Shown in pieces: positions 26,430 through 33,877 of a stretch of DNA of 64,000 nucleotides. The first letter of the stretch is position 1, and each line of letters begins with the position of its first letter. Location of the stretch: NCBI GenBank assembly GCA_031291475.1, contig JARLIY010000096.1, forward strand, positions 1 to 64,000, in the 5' to 3' direction. This DNA is from Xanthobacteraceae bacterium. Its GTDB lineage: Bacteria; Pseudomonadota; Alphaproteobacteria; Rhizobiales; Xanthobacteraceae. The position numbers and the translations under genes were made by a program. The notes beneath the pieces are model-generated. The model did not search any database, was not told where the DNA came from, and saw only the letters and a list, made by a program, of their open reading frames with translations.

Positions 26430-27314
26430 TTGGACACCCCTTTGCACACCATCCGCCTGAGCCTTCGCGTCATTGTCGAAGCCTTCTATCGCTTCAACCG
26501 CGATGACGGCTGGGCGATCGCCAGCCACATCGCGCTGTCGATCCTGATGGCGGTGTTTCCGTTCCTCATCGTGGTGACGGCTTTGGCCGGCTTCGCAGGC
26601 TCCGCCAATCTCGCCGACGAGGTCGCCCGCCTGATGTTCGCGGCCTGGCCGCAGCAAGTCGCCGGCCCGATCGCCGGCGAGATCCATCACGTGCTCACCA
26701 CGACGCGCGGCGGCGTGCTCACCTTGGGCGCCGTGTTCGCCGTCTATTTCGCCTCCAGCGGCGTGGAAAGCCTGCGCATCGGGCTCAACCGCGCCTATGG
26801 ACTCACCGAGCAGCGGGGCTGGTGGCTGCTGCGGCTCGAATCGATCGGCTATGTGCTGGTCAGCGCGCTGGCGCTTTTGGTGCTGGCCTTCCTGGTCGTG
26901 CTCGGGCCGCTGATCTTCAAGGCCGCGGCGAATTTCGCACCCTGGATCGAGCCGCTCGAAACCCATTACGATTTCGCGCGCTTCGGCATCGGCGGCGGCG
27001 TGCTCGCGGTTGCGTTGTTCATTCTGCATATGTGGCTGCCGGCTGGGCGGCGCGGTTTGAGCAAGGTGTGGCCCGGGATCGCGGCGACGCTGGCGCTGTG
27101 GCTCGCCTGCGGCTTCGCCTTCGGCCATTACCTCGCCGACTTCGCCTACACCTACGTCACCTATTATGCGGGGTTGGCGTCGGCAATGATCGCGCTGGTG
27201 TTTCTCTATTACAGCGCCTGGATTTTCGTCTATGGCGGCGAGCTAAACGCGGCGATCGCGCGGGTGCGCGAGGGCAAAAATAATGAGTTCAGCCCCGGCC
27301 GGACTGCCGAGTGA
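26430..27314 (+). CDS. YihY/BrkB-family membrane protein
   Basis: A 294-residue integral membrane protein with about six helices (near 35-58, 95-115, 140-165, 180-205, 215-240 and 250-275). GWAIASHIALSILMAVFPFLIV, the central GGVLTLGAVFAVYFASSG and the closing YYSAWIFVYGGELNA are the BrkB/YihY signature. No enzymatic role is established for the family. TTG 26430 is inferred from the conserved N-terminal helix; no ATG gives the whole first helix. Its 3' end overlaps the convergent ccr gene by 26 bases. Confidence 0.85.
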   Translation: MDTPLHTIRLSLRVIVEAFYRFNRDDGWAIASHIALSILMAVFPFLIVVTALAGFAGSANLADEVARLMFAAWPQQVAGPIAGEIHHVLTTTRGGVLTLGAVFAVYFASSGVESLRIGLNRAYGLTEQRGWWLLRLESIGYVLVSALALLVLAFLVVLGPLIFKAAANFAPWIEPLETHYDFARFGIGGGVLAVALFILHMWLPAGRRGLSKVWPGIAATLALWLACGFAFGHYLADFAYTYVTYYAGLASAMIALVFLYYSAWIFVYGGELNAAIARVREGKNNEFSPGRTAE

Positions 27315-28596
27315 GCTCCGGCATTGATGCCGCTTCCAGCACGTCGTCGAAATTTCGCAAGCCCGGGCGCGGCGCATTGACCAGCACCGCCATGTTGCCG
27401 GGCTTGTGCCGGTTGGTGCGCATCAATTCGTGCGCGTGCGGGATTTTCTCCCAGGGAAAAACGTCGCTCATGCACGGATCGATGCGGCGATCGATGACGA
27501 AGCGGTTGGCGGCGCTCGCCTGCTTGAGATGCGCGAAGTGCGAGCCCTGCACGCGTTTCTGCCGCATCCACACATAACGCGCGTCGAAAGTGATGTTGAA
27601 GCCCGACGTGCCGGCGCAGAACACCACCATGCCGCCGCGCTTGACCACCAGGCAGGAGACCGGAAAGGTCGCCTCGCCGGGATGCTCGAACACGATGTCG
27701 ACGTCGCGCTTGCCGGTGATGTCCCAGATCGCCTTGCCGAAGCGGCGCGCCTCTTTCACCCACAAATCGTATTCGGGCGTGCCGACCTTGGGCATGGCGC
27801 CCCAGCACTTGAATTCCTTGCGGTTGATGACGCCCTTGGCGCCGAGATTGAACACGTATTCCAGCTTCGATTCGTCGGAGACGATGCCGATGGCGTTGGC
27901 GCCCGAGGCGGCGACGAGCTGCACGCCGAACACGCCGAGCCCGCCCGAGGCGCCCCACACCAGCACGTTGTCGCCGGGCTTGAGGATGTGCGGCGGATGG
28001 CCGAACAGCATGCGATAGGCGGTGGCGAGCGTGAGCGTGTAGCAGGCCGCCTCTTCCCAGGTCAGGTGCGCGGGCTTGACCATGAGCTGGCGCGACTGCA
28101 CGCGGCAGAATTGCGCGAACGAGCCGTCCGGCGTCTCGTAACCCCAGATGCGCTGCGACGGCGAAAGCAGCGGGTCGCCGCCGTTGCAATCCTCGTCGTC
28201 GCCGTCGTCTTGATTGCAGTGAACGATCACTTCGTCGCCGACCTTCCAGCGCTTGACCTTTGAGCCGACCGCCCAGACCACGCCGGAGGCATCGGAGCCG
28301 GCCACGTGGAACGGGTTTTTGTGCACGTCGAGCGGCGAGATCGGCTGGCCGAGTCCGGCCCAGACGCCATTGTAATTGACGCCGCCGGCCATGACGTAGA
28401 TCAGCGCCTCGTCGTCGCCGATCGGCCAAGTCGGCAGCACCTCGTGCTGCATCGCCTTCTCCGGCGGGCCGTGACGTTCCTTGCGGATCGCCCACGCATG
28501 CATGGTCGCCGGCACGTGACCGAGCGGCGGTATTTCGCCGATGTCGTACAGGTCCTTGAGCGGCGTCGCCGACGGCTTCTTCTGCGCGACAGCCAT
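27289..28596 (-). CDS. ccr: Crotonyl-CoA carboxylase/reductase
   Basis: Key enzyme of the ethylmalonyl-CoA pathway: NADPH-dependent reductive carboxylation of crotonyl-CoA to ethylmalonyl-CoA. The 435-residue product is an MDR-superfamily enzyme with the NADPH-binding motif VWGASGGLGVFG, the N-terminal GGVNYNGVWAGLG segment containing a catalytic-pocket Asn, AACYTLTLATAYRMLFG, and C-terminal FNITFDARYVWMRQKRVQGSHF. Length and motifs match characterised Ccr. The ATG at 28596 is chosen by the family N-terminus. Its product feeds epimerase and then Ecm (33878-35965), which is also in this window. Confidence 0.94.
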   Translation of the reverse strand: MAVAQKKPSATPLKDLYDIGEIPPLGHVPATMHAWAIRKERHGPPEKAMQHEVLPTWPIGDDEALIYVMAGGVNYNGVWAGLGQPISPLDVHKNPFHVAGSDASGVVWAVGSKVKRWKVGDEVIVHCNQDDGDDEDCNGGDPLLSPSQRIWGYETPDGSFAQFCRVQSRQLMVKPAHLTWEEAACYTLTLATAYRMLFGHPPHILKPGDNVLVWGASGGLGVFGVQLVAASGANAIGIVSDESKLEYVFNLGAKGVINRKEFKCWGAMPKVGTPEYDLWVKEARRFGKAIWDITGKRDVDIVFEHPGEATFPVSCLVVKRGGMVVFCAGTSGFNITFDARYVWMRQKRVQGSHFAHLKQASAANRFVIDRRIDPCMSDVFPWEKIPHAHELMRTNRHKPGNMAVLVNAPRPGLRNFDDVLEAASMPELTRQSGRG

Positions 28597-28804
28597 GAGG
28601 GGCTCCGGTTGGTGCGCAAATCTTGCGTGGGCCGGCAGTGTGCCGCACTTGATGTTGCAGCGCAATAAGTACTTCAGGCCGCAAGGGCTTGGGCGCGGCT
28701 CCGCTACTGACACGCTTGCCGGGACGCCATAAGGTGGCTTCGCGCATCGCCGGGTGAAGGCGGTGACGCCGCCCCCGAAGGGCGGCGAAATCAGGGGGGA
28801 ATGC

Positions 28805-29059
28805 ATGGGCTTGGAAAGCATCATTGTATGGCTGATCGTCGGCGCGATCGCCGGCTGGCTTGCCGGCATGGTCGTCAAGGGTGGCGGCTTCGGCCTGATC
28901 GGCGACATTATTGTCGGCATCATCGGAGCGGTCATCGCCGGTTGGTTGCTGCCGCGGCTCGGGATCTTCATCGGCGGCGGTATTGTTGCCGCGATCATCG
29001 ACGCTTTCATCGGCGCCGTGATCCTCCTGATCATCTTGCGGCTGATCAAACGCGCTTAA
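28805..29059 (+). CDS. GlsB/YeaQ/YmgE-family stress membrane protein
   Basis: An 84-residue protein with three glycine-rich membrane helices (about 5-25, 30-50 and 55-80). The start MGLESIIVWLIVGAIAGWLAG and the central GGGFGLIGDIIVGIIGAVIAG are the transglycosylase-associated (GlsB) family signature. Members are induced by stress and of unclear activity. GGGGGA precedes ATG 28805. It stands alone between the divergent ccr and the GT87 genes. Confidence 0.9.
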   Translation: MGLESIIVWLIVGAIAGWLAGMVVKGGGFGLIGDIIVGIIGAVIAGWLLPRLGIFIGGGIVAAIIDAFIGAVILLIILRLIKRA

Positions 29060-29121
29060 GGGTTCCTCAAGGCAGCCCGGCCTAGCTTCGCGATCTTAAA
29101 GTCAAGCGAGGTGGGCTGCCG

Positions 29122-30312
29122 ATGGCCCTTTATGCGATGTCTGCCGCGCACGGCGCCGGCGCCAGGCTGGCCCGGCCGGTGGAACTCATCTGCTTTGCGC
29201 TGGTGGTGGCGCAGGCCGTCTATCTTGCCACCTCTTTCCTGCAAGGCTTCTGGATCGTGGGCCCCGGCGGCGGCGTGCCCTCGGACTTCGTCAACGTCTG
29301 GGCCGCCGGCCGCCTCGTGCTCGAAGGCCACCCGGCCGCGGTCTATGACTGGCCGGCGCACAAGCTCGTCGAAGAAGCCGCGGTCGGCCATCCCTTCGAC
29401 GGCTATTTCGGCTGGCATTATCCGCCGACATTCCTGTTCGTCGCCGCCCTTTTGTCGCTCCTGACCTACGCCACGGCTTACGCGCTCTGGGTGTTCGGCA
29501 CCTTTCCGGCCTATCTCGTCGCCATCCGCGCCATTATCGGCGAGCGCAACGGCTATCTGCTCGCCGCGGCGTTTCCCGCTTTGCTGGGGAATTTCATCGT
29601 CGGCCAGAACGGATTCCTCACCGCCGGCCTCGCCGGCGGCGCGCTTTTTCTTTTGCCGCGGCGGCCAATCGTCGCCGGACTGTTGATCGGTCTCCTCACC
29701 TACAAGCCGCATCTCGGTGTGTTGTTTCCGATCGCACTGGTGGCCGGCGGCTATTGGCGGACATTTTTCACCGCCGTGATCGTTGCGGCGCTGATGGGTC
29801 TGGCGGCATGGTTGGCCTTCGGCAGCGACACCTGGCAGGCTTTCTTCGCCAATATCGGCCACACGTCGACGGCCTTCCTGTCCGATGGCTGGGCGGACTT
29901 CGGCAAGCTGCAAACCGCGTTCGGACTGACGCGCACGCTTGGCGGCAGCGAGACTTTGGCCTGGGCCGTGCAGGCCGCATTCGCGCTTGTGGCCGCAATC
30001 GCGATCGCGCTCCTGTGGCGGAGCCAAGCGCCTCACGAGATCAAAGCCGCGGCGCTCGGCGCCGGCGCCATGCTGGCGACGCCCTATCTCTACACCTACG
30101 ACCTGGTCGTGCTGGCGGTGCCGCTCGCCTTTCTGTTCCGGCTCGGCCGCGCGCGCGGATTCCTGCCGCAGGAGACGGCCGGCATCTGCGTCGCCTGCCT
30201 GCTGATCCTGATCTTTCCCTTCGTCAAAGCGCCGGTCGGCTTCGCCGCCGTGCTGATCGTGGCGGCGCTGATCGCGCGCCGCGCGCTCGCTCCGCAGAGC
30301 ACCGCCATATGA
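29122..30312 (+). CDS. GT87/DUF2029-like polytopic membrane protein
   Basis: A 396-residue, roughly ten-helix membrane protein. The first loop SDFVNVWAAGRLVLEGHPAAVYDW with its Asp, and then GWHYPPTFLFVAA, are the marks of the DUF2029/GT87 (GT-C) family, whose mycobacterial members are polyprenol-phosphate mannosyltransferases. A further signature is NGFLTAGLAGGALFL and LLTYKPHLGVLFP. An acidic residue in the first loop would be the catalytic base. The stop overlaps the start of a paralogous gene by four bases (ATGA), so the two are coupled. Sugar and acceptor are unknown. Confidence 0.82.
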   Translation: MALYAMSAAHGAGARLARPVELICFALVVAQAVYLATSFLQGFWIVGPGGGVPSDFVNVWAAGRLVLEGHPAAVYDWPAHKLVEEAAVGHPFDGYFGWHYPPTFLFVAALLSLLTYATAYALWVFGTFPAYLVAIRAIIGERNGYLLAAAFPALLGNFIVGQNGFLTAGLAGGALFLLPRRPIVAGLLIGLLTYKPHLGVLFPIALVAGGYWRTFFTAVIVAALMGLAAWLAFGSDTWQAFFANIGHTSTAFLSDGWADFGKLQTAFGLTRTLGGSETLAWAVQAAFALVAAIAIALLWRSQAPHEIKAAALGAGAMLATPYLYTYDLVVLAVPLAFLFRLGRARGFLPQETAGICVACLLILIFPFVKAPVGFAAVLIVAALIARRALAPQSTAI

Positions 30313-31625
30313 CGTTTCGTCATTGCGAGGAGCCAACGGGCTTGGCCCGAAGTGGCCGGCCCGATGACAAGCTCCGCAACGAAGCAATCCAGAATCCGCG
30401 GCGGCAGACTGGATTGCTTCGCTTCGCTCGGAATGACGATAGTGCGTCCCCGCCGGCAACGCGCCTCCTCGCGCTGATCGGACTGATCCTGGCGCTCGGT
30501 TATCTGGTGGTGCTCGGCGGCGCCTATCGCGACGGATATTTTTTGACCGACGCCCGGAGACAGCCGATCGCCAACGACTTCGTCAACGTTTTCGCCGCCG
30601 GACGGCTCGCGCTCGATGGCCACGCGGCCGCTGCCTATGACTGGCCGCAGCACAAGGCCGCCGAAATCCGCGCCGTCGGCCACGACTTCCCCAATTACTA
30701 CGGCTGGCACTATCCGCCGCCATTCTTGTTCGTTGCCGCGGCGCTGGCGGCCTTGCCCTATCTCGCCGCCGCGACCATCTGGCTTCTCGCCACGGTCGCC
30801 GCCTATGCGGCGACTTTGCGCAGTATTCTCGGCGGACGCGCGGGAGTTTTCCTCGCGCTCGGTTTTCCCGCGGCATTGTGGAACGCGACCGCCGGGCAAA
30901 ACGGCTTCCTCACCGCGGCGCTCATCGGCGGCACGCTCGCTTTGCTGGAGCGGCGTCCGCTCCTTGCCGGTATTTGCCTCGGCCTCCTCACCTACAAGCC
31001 GCAATTTGGATTACTGTTTCCCATTGTGCTGATCGCCGACCGGCGCTGGGCGATGCTCGCCGCCGCCGCCATCGTCGCCGTCGCGCTCGCCGCATTGTCG
31101 TGGCTCGCCTTCGGCAGTGCCGCCTGGGAAGGCTTTATCCATTCGACGCCGCTAACCAGCCGTGTCGTGCTCGGCGAAGGCGGCGCCGACTGGGAGCGGC
31201 TGCAAAGCCTATTCGGGTTGGTGCGCGCGCATGGCGGCGGGGAAACGCTGGCTTGGACCGTACAGGCCATCGCCATGCTCGCGCTCACCGTCGGACTCGT
31301 TTGGCTGTGGCGAAGCCGAGCGGCCTACGACCTCAAAGCCGCCGCGCTTGCCGCCGGTGCGCTCCTCGCCACGCCCTACCTCTATATCTACGATATCGTC
31401 GTGCTGGCGGTCGCGGTCGCCTTCCTACTCCGCTATGCGCTTGCACGCGGATTCACCGCCGCCGAAATCCTCGGCCTGCCGGTCGCCGGCGCGCTTCTGC
31501 TCGCTTACCCCTACGCGAAAACCCAGGTCGGTTTGGCGGCGGCTACGATCGTCTTGGCGCTGGTGGCGCACCGCGCTTTTGCCGAACTTCGTCCGCTCGT
31601 CCCCGCGGAAGCGGGGACCCAGTAA
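30309..31625 (+). CDS. Second GT87/DUF2029-like protein with repeat-encoded ends
   Basis: A paralogue of the preceding gene, 438 residues, with the same landmarks: ANDFVNVFAAGRLALDGH, YGWHYPPPFLFVAA, QNGFLTAALIGGTLALL, LLTYKPQFGLLFP. The upstream coupled ATG (30309) is followed by codons that read through a palindromic repeat (30318-30438), so the first 40 or so residues (RHCEEP..., RNEAIQN..., RFARNDD) are repeat-encoded. The real family homology starts at about residue 50. The last ten codons (31597 onward) come from a different repeat (VPAEAGTQ). Two unrelated repeats thus form both ends of the protein. Confidence 0.78.
   Translation: MTFRHCEEPTGLARSGRPDDKLRNEAIQNPRRQTGLLRFARNDDSASPPATRLLALIGLILALGYLVVLGGAYRDGYFLTDARRQPIANDFVNVFAAGRLALDGHAAAAYDWPQHKAAEIRAVGHDFPNYYGWHYPPPFLFVAAALAALPYLAAATIWLLATVAAYAATLRSILGGRAGVFLALGFPAALWNATAGQNGFLTAALIGGTLALLERRPLLAGICLGLLTYKPQFGLLFPIVLIADRRWAMLAAAAIVAVALAALSWLAFGSAAWEGFIHSTPLTSRVVLGEGGADWERLQSLFGLVRAHGGGETLAWTVQAIAMLALTVGLVWLWRSRAAYDLKAAALAAGALLATPYLYIYDIVVLAVAVAFLLRYALARGFTAAEILGLPVAGALLLAYPYAKTQVGLAAATIVLALVAHRAFAELRPLVPAEAGTQ
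30318..30438. repeat. Palindromic repeat inside the 5' coding region of the second GT87 gene
   Basis: Begins CGTCATTGCGAGGAGC (30318) and ends GGAATGACG (30438); AAGCAATCCAG and CTGGATTGCTT form inner arms. This is a longer member of the family seen at 8625-8706. Its length of 121 bases plus the surrounding join keeps the reading frame open. Confidence 0.82.
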
Positions 31626-31677
31626 AAAGCGCGACCGGTACCAGTCGTGTGGATTCCCGCTTGCGCGGGAATGAGCG
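31597..31677. repeat. Palindromic repeat at the 3' end of the second GT87 gene
   Basis: GTCCCCGCGGAAGCGGGGAC (31599-31618) is a nearly perfect palindrome, followed by a second arm pair around ATTCCCGC and GCGGGAAT (31653-31671). It supplies the last codons and stop of the GT87 gene. Confidence 0.75.
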
Positions 31678-31725
31678 GATGTGCTCGGAGAAGGGCAACA
31701 ATCTGCAAGGCTACGGAGAGGCAAA

Positions 31726-32991
31726 ATGTCTGCAACATCGCGACGGCACGGCTTGGCGGCCCTGATGCGCGCCGCCGCATTGCTGACGGTCCTGGCCGCG
31801 GTTCCGGCCCAAGCCGCCGATCCGATCAAAATCGGGCTGGGCATGTCGCTCACCGGCAAGCTCGCCAACAACGGCAAGATGTCGCTCGTGGCGATGCAGA
31901 TCTGGGAAGACGACATCAATGCCAAGGGCGGCCTGCTCGGCCGGCCGGTCAAGCTCGTCTACTACGACGATCAGAGCGAGCCGGGACAGATTCCCGGCAT
32001 CTATTCGAAGCTCCTCGATATCGACAAGGTCGATCTGATCGTGAGCGGCTATGCCTCCACCCAGATCGCCGCGGCCATGCCGCTGGCAATGGAGCGGAAG
32101 AAATTGTTCATCGGTCTCGCCGGGACCGCCATCAACGACGAATTCCACTATCCGATGTATTTCGCCATGGTGCCGAACGGCCCGACGCCGAAGCCGGCCT
32201 TTACCCATGGCTTCTTCAAGGTGGCCGAGGCGCAGACTCCGAAGCCCGAAACCATCGCGTTGGCCTATGCGGATGCCGAGTTCGGCCAGAATGTCTGCCA
32301 GGGAGCGCGCGAGAACGCCAAGGCGTCCGGCTTCAAGATCATCTACGACAAGAACTATCCGCCATCGACGGTCGATTTCACGCCGGTGGTGCGCGCGATC
32401 GCGGCGCGCGATCCGGACCTGCTGGTCGTGTGTTCCTATCCGCTCGACACCGTCGGTATCGTCAAGGCGATGCACGAGGTCGGCTTCAAGCCGAAAATGT
32501 GGGGCGGAGCGATGGTCGGCCTGCAATCCACCGCGCTCAAGGCGCAACTCGGGCCGCTGCTCAACGGCATCGTCAATTTCGAGACCTGGATGCCGGTCAA
32601 GGCCCGGGAGACTGCGGACTCCGTCGATTTCCTCAACAAATACAAAGCGCGCGCCAAAACTGCCGGCACGGATGCACTCGCTTACTTTCCGGTGATGGCC
32701 TATGCCGATCTGCAAGTGCTCGGCGAGGCCGTCGCTGCCACCAAGAGTCTCAAGGACGACGTGCTCGCTGCCTATATGCACCGGGCCACGTTCAAGACCG
32801 TGGTCGGCGACATCACATTCGGCGAGAACGGCGAGTGGACGGAGGACCACATGCTGTCGGCGCAGTTCCAGAACATCACGAGCAACAGCGTCGAGGAATT
32901 CCGCGACCTGACGACCGAAGTGGTGGTCTATCCGCCGCAGCTGAAAAGCGGCGCGCTCATCTATCCGTATGCGAATGCGGTGGGGAATTGA
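31726..32991 (+). CDS. Branched-chain amino-acid-type ABC substrate-binding protein (orphan)
   Basis: A 421-residue periplasmic solute-binding protein of the Leu/Ile/Val (type I, family HAAT) group. Signal peptide about residues 1-30 (AAVPAQA), then IKIGLGMSLTGKLANNG, DDINAKGGLLGRPVKLVYYDDQS and SGYASTQIAAAMP, which are the ligand-pocket segments. ATG 31726 follows GGAGAG; a longer frame begins in the repeat and is rejected. No permease or ATPase gene is adjacent, so it may use the transporter at 46613-50232 or another one. Ligand unknown. Confidence 0.9.
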   Translation: MSATSRRHGLAALMRAAALLTVLAAVPAQAADPIKIGLGMSLTGKLANNGKMSLVAMQIWEDDINAKGGLLGRPVKLVYYDDQSEPGQIPGIYSKLLDIDKVDLIVSGYASTQIAAAMPLAMERKKLFIGLAGTAINDEFHYPMYFAMVPNGPTPKPAFTHGFFKVAEAQTPKPETIALAYADAEFGQNVCQGARENAKASGFKIIYDKNYPPSTVDFTPVVRAIAARDPDLLVVCSYPLDTVGIVKAMHEVGFKPKMWGGAMVGLQSTALKAQLGPLLNGIVNFETWMPVKARETADSVDFLNKYKARAKTAGTDALAYFPVMAYADLQVLGEAVAATKSLKDDVLAAYMHRATFKTVVGDITFGENGEWTEDHMLSAQFQNITSNSVEEFRDLTTEVVVYPPQLKSGALIYPYANAVGN

Positions 32992-33026
32992 CGCTGCCTA
33001 CACCGATCACGCCGCGCCTGCCGTCT

Positions 33027-33213
33027 CACCTCTCCCCGTGGGGGAGAGGTCGCGAGCGGAGCGAGCGGGTGAGGGTGCAGATTTGCGAGGTCGGTCCCCC
33101 TCACCCGCCTCGCTCACTTCGTTCGCTATAACCGATGCTCCGCATCGGCGTTGTTGTTGCCAAGAACGGCGTCCGCAGGACGCCTATGTCCCTCTCCCCA
33201 CCGGGGAGAGGGG
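33027..33213. repeat. Interspersed palindromic repeat (CCTCTCCCC family)
   Basis: Starts CACCTCTCCCCGTGGGGGAG and ends CCCTCTCCCCACCGGGGAG-GGGG; arms around CCCTCACCC and GGGTGAGGG also pair in the middle. It fills most of the gap between the solute-binding protein and the CAP-domain gene. Confidence 0.75.
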
Positions 33214-33232
33214 AAATGAAACGGACGCGTGA

Positions 33233-33775
33233 ATGCCCGAACCGATGATCCGGCCGTCTGCCGCACTCTTGTTCTTTAATGGCCTCACGTGCGTTGCGGC
33301 GCTCGCCGGCTGCGCGGACAGCACCGCGCCAACCGGCCAGCCGAGCTTCTATCAGGACCTCGCTCACTCGGACACCGCGCTCGATGCCACCGCCGCGGCA
33401 TCGATGATTTCCGGCTATCGCGGCAACAACGGCCTGCCGCCGGTCACCGTCGACCCCGAGCTGATGCGAATGGCGAGCGAGCAGGCGCGCGCCATGGCGG
33501 CGCATGACAAGATGGATCACGATATCGGCCGCCCGTTCCACGATCGCATCCGCAATTCGCCGTTCCGCGGCAGCGTCGCGGTGGAAAATATTTCCGCGGG
33601 CTATCACACGCTTGCCGAGGCATTTTCCGGCTGGCGCGATTCACCGCCGCATCGCGCCAACATGCTTAATGCCGGCGTCACCCGCATGGGGATCGCGGCG
33701 GTCTATGCGCCGGGCTCGAAATACAAGGTGTTCTGGGCGCTGATCCTCGCCGGGCCGGATGGGCGAAAGGGGTGA
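33233..33775 (+). CDS. CAP-domain (SCP/PR1) lipoprotein
   Basis: A 180-residue protein with lipobox Leu-Ala-Gly-Cys (Cys near residue 27), so an exported lipoprotein. The CAP fold follows: SMISGYRGNNGLPPVTVDPELMRMASEQARAMAAHDKMDHD, with the putative metal-site His in HDKMDH and Glu in VAVENISAG, then FSGWRDSPPHRANML, which is the CAP2 motif. Bacterial CAP proteins are extracytoplasmic with poorly known roles. ATG 33233 or 33245 are both possible. It follows the repeat and stands alone. Confidence 0.87.
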   Translation: MPEPMIRPSAALLFFNGLTCVAALAGCADSTAPTGQPSFYQDLAHSDTALDATAAASMISGYRGNNGLPPVTVDPELMRMASEQARAMAAHDKMDHDIGRPFHDRIRNSPFRGSVAVENISAGYHTLAEAFSGWRDSPPHRANMLNAGVTRMGIAAVYAPGSKYKVFWALILAGPDGRKG

Positions 33776-33877
33776 TCTTCTTTCCCCCGCAACGCGGGGG
33801 AGGGAGCATTATTGCGTCGCAGCAAAATTAGCGTCACATTAGCCGCGCCGGAATGCGGGCAAGACGTGTGAAAGACC

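Noticed and set aside
27230..28747. A 505-codon frame on the minus strand overlapping ccr
   Set aside because: Alternative frame of ccr; extremely Arg-rich without motifs.
30318..30438. Whether the repeat-derived peptide is a conserved domain
   Set aside because: It is the translation of a repeat family also found in non-coding DNA at 8625-8706, so I treat it as repeat, not a domain.
29754..31625. Longer frame through the first GT87 gene into the second
   Set aside because: The upstream part is out of frame with the first GT87 gene; the coupled ATG at 30309 is the sensible start.
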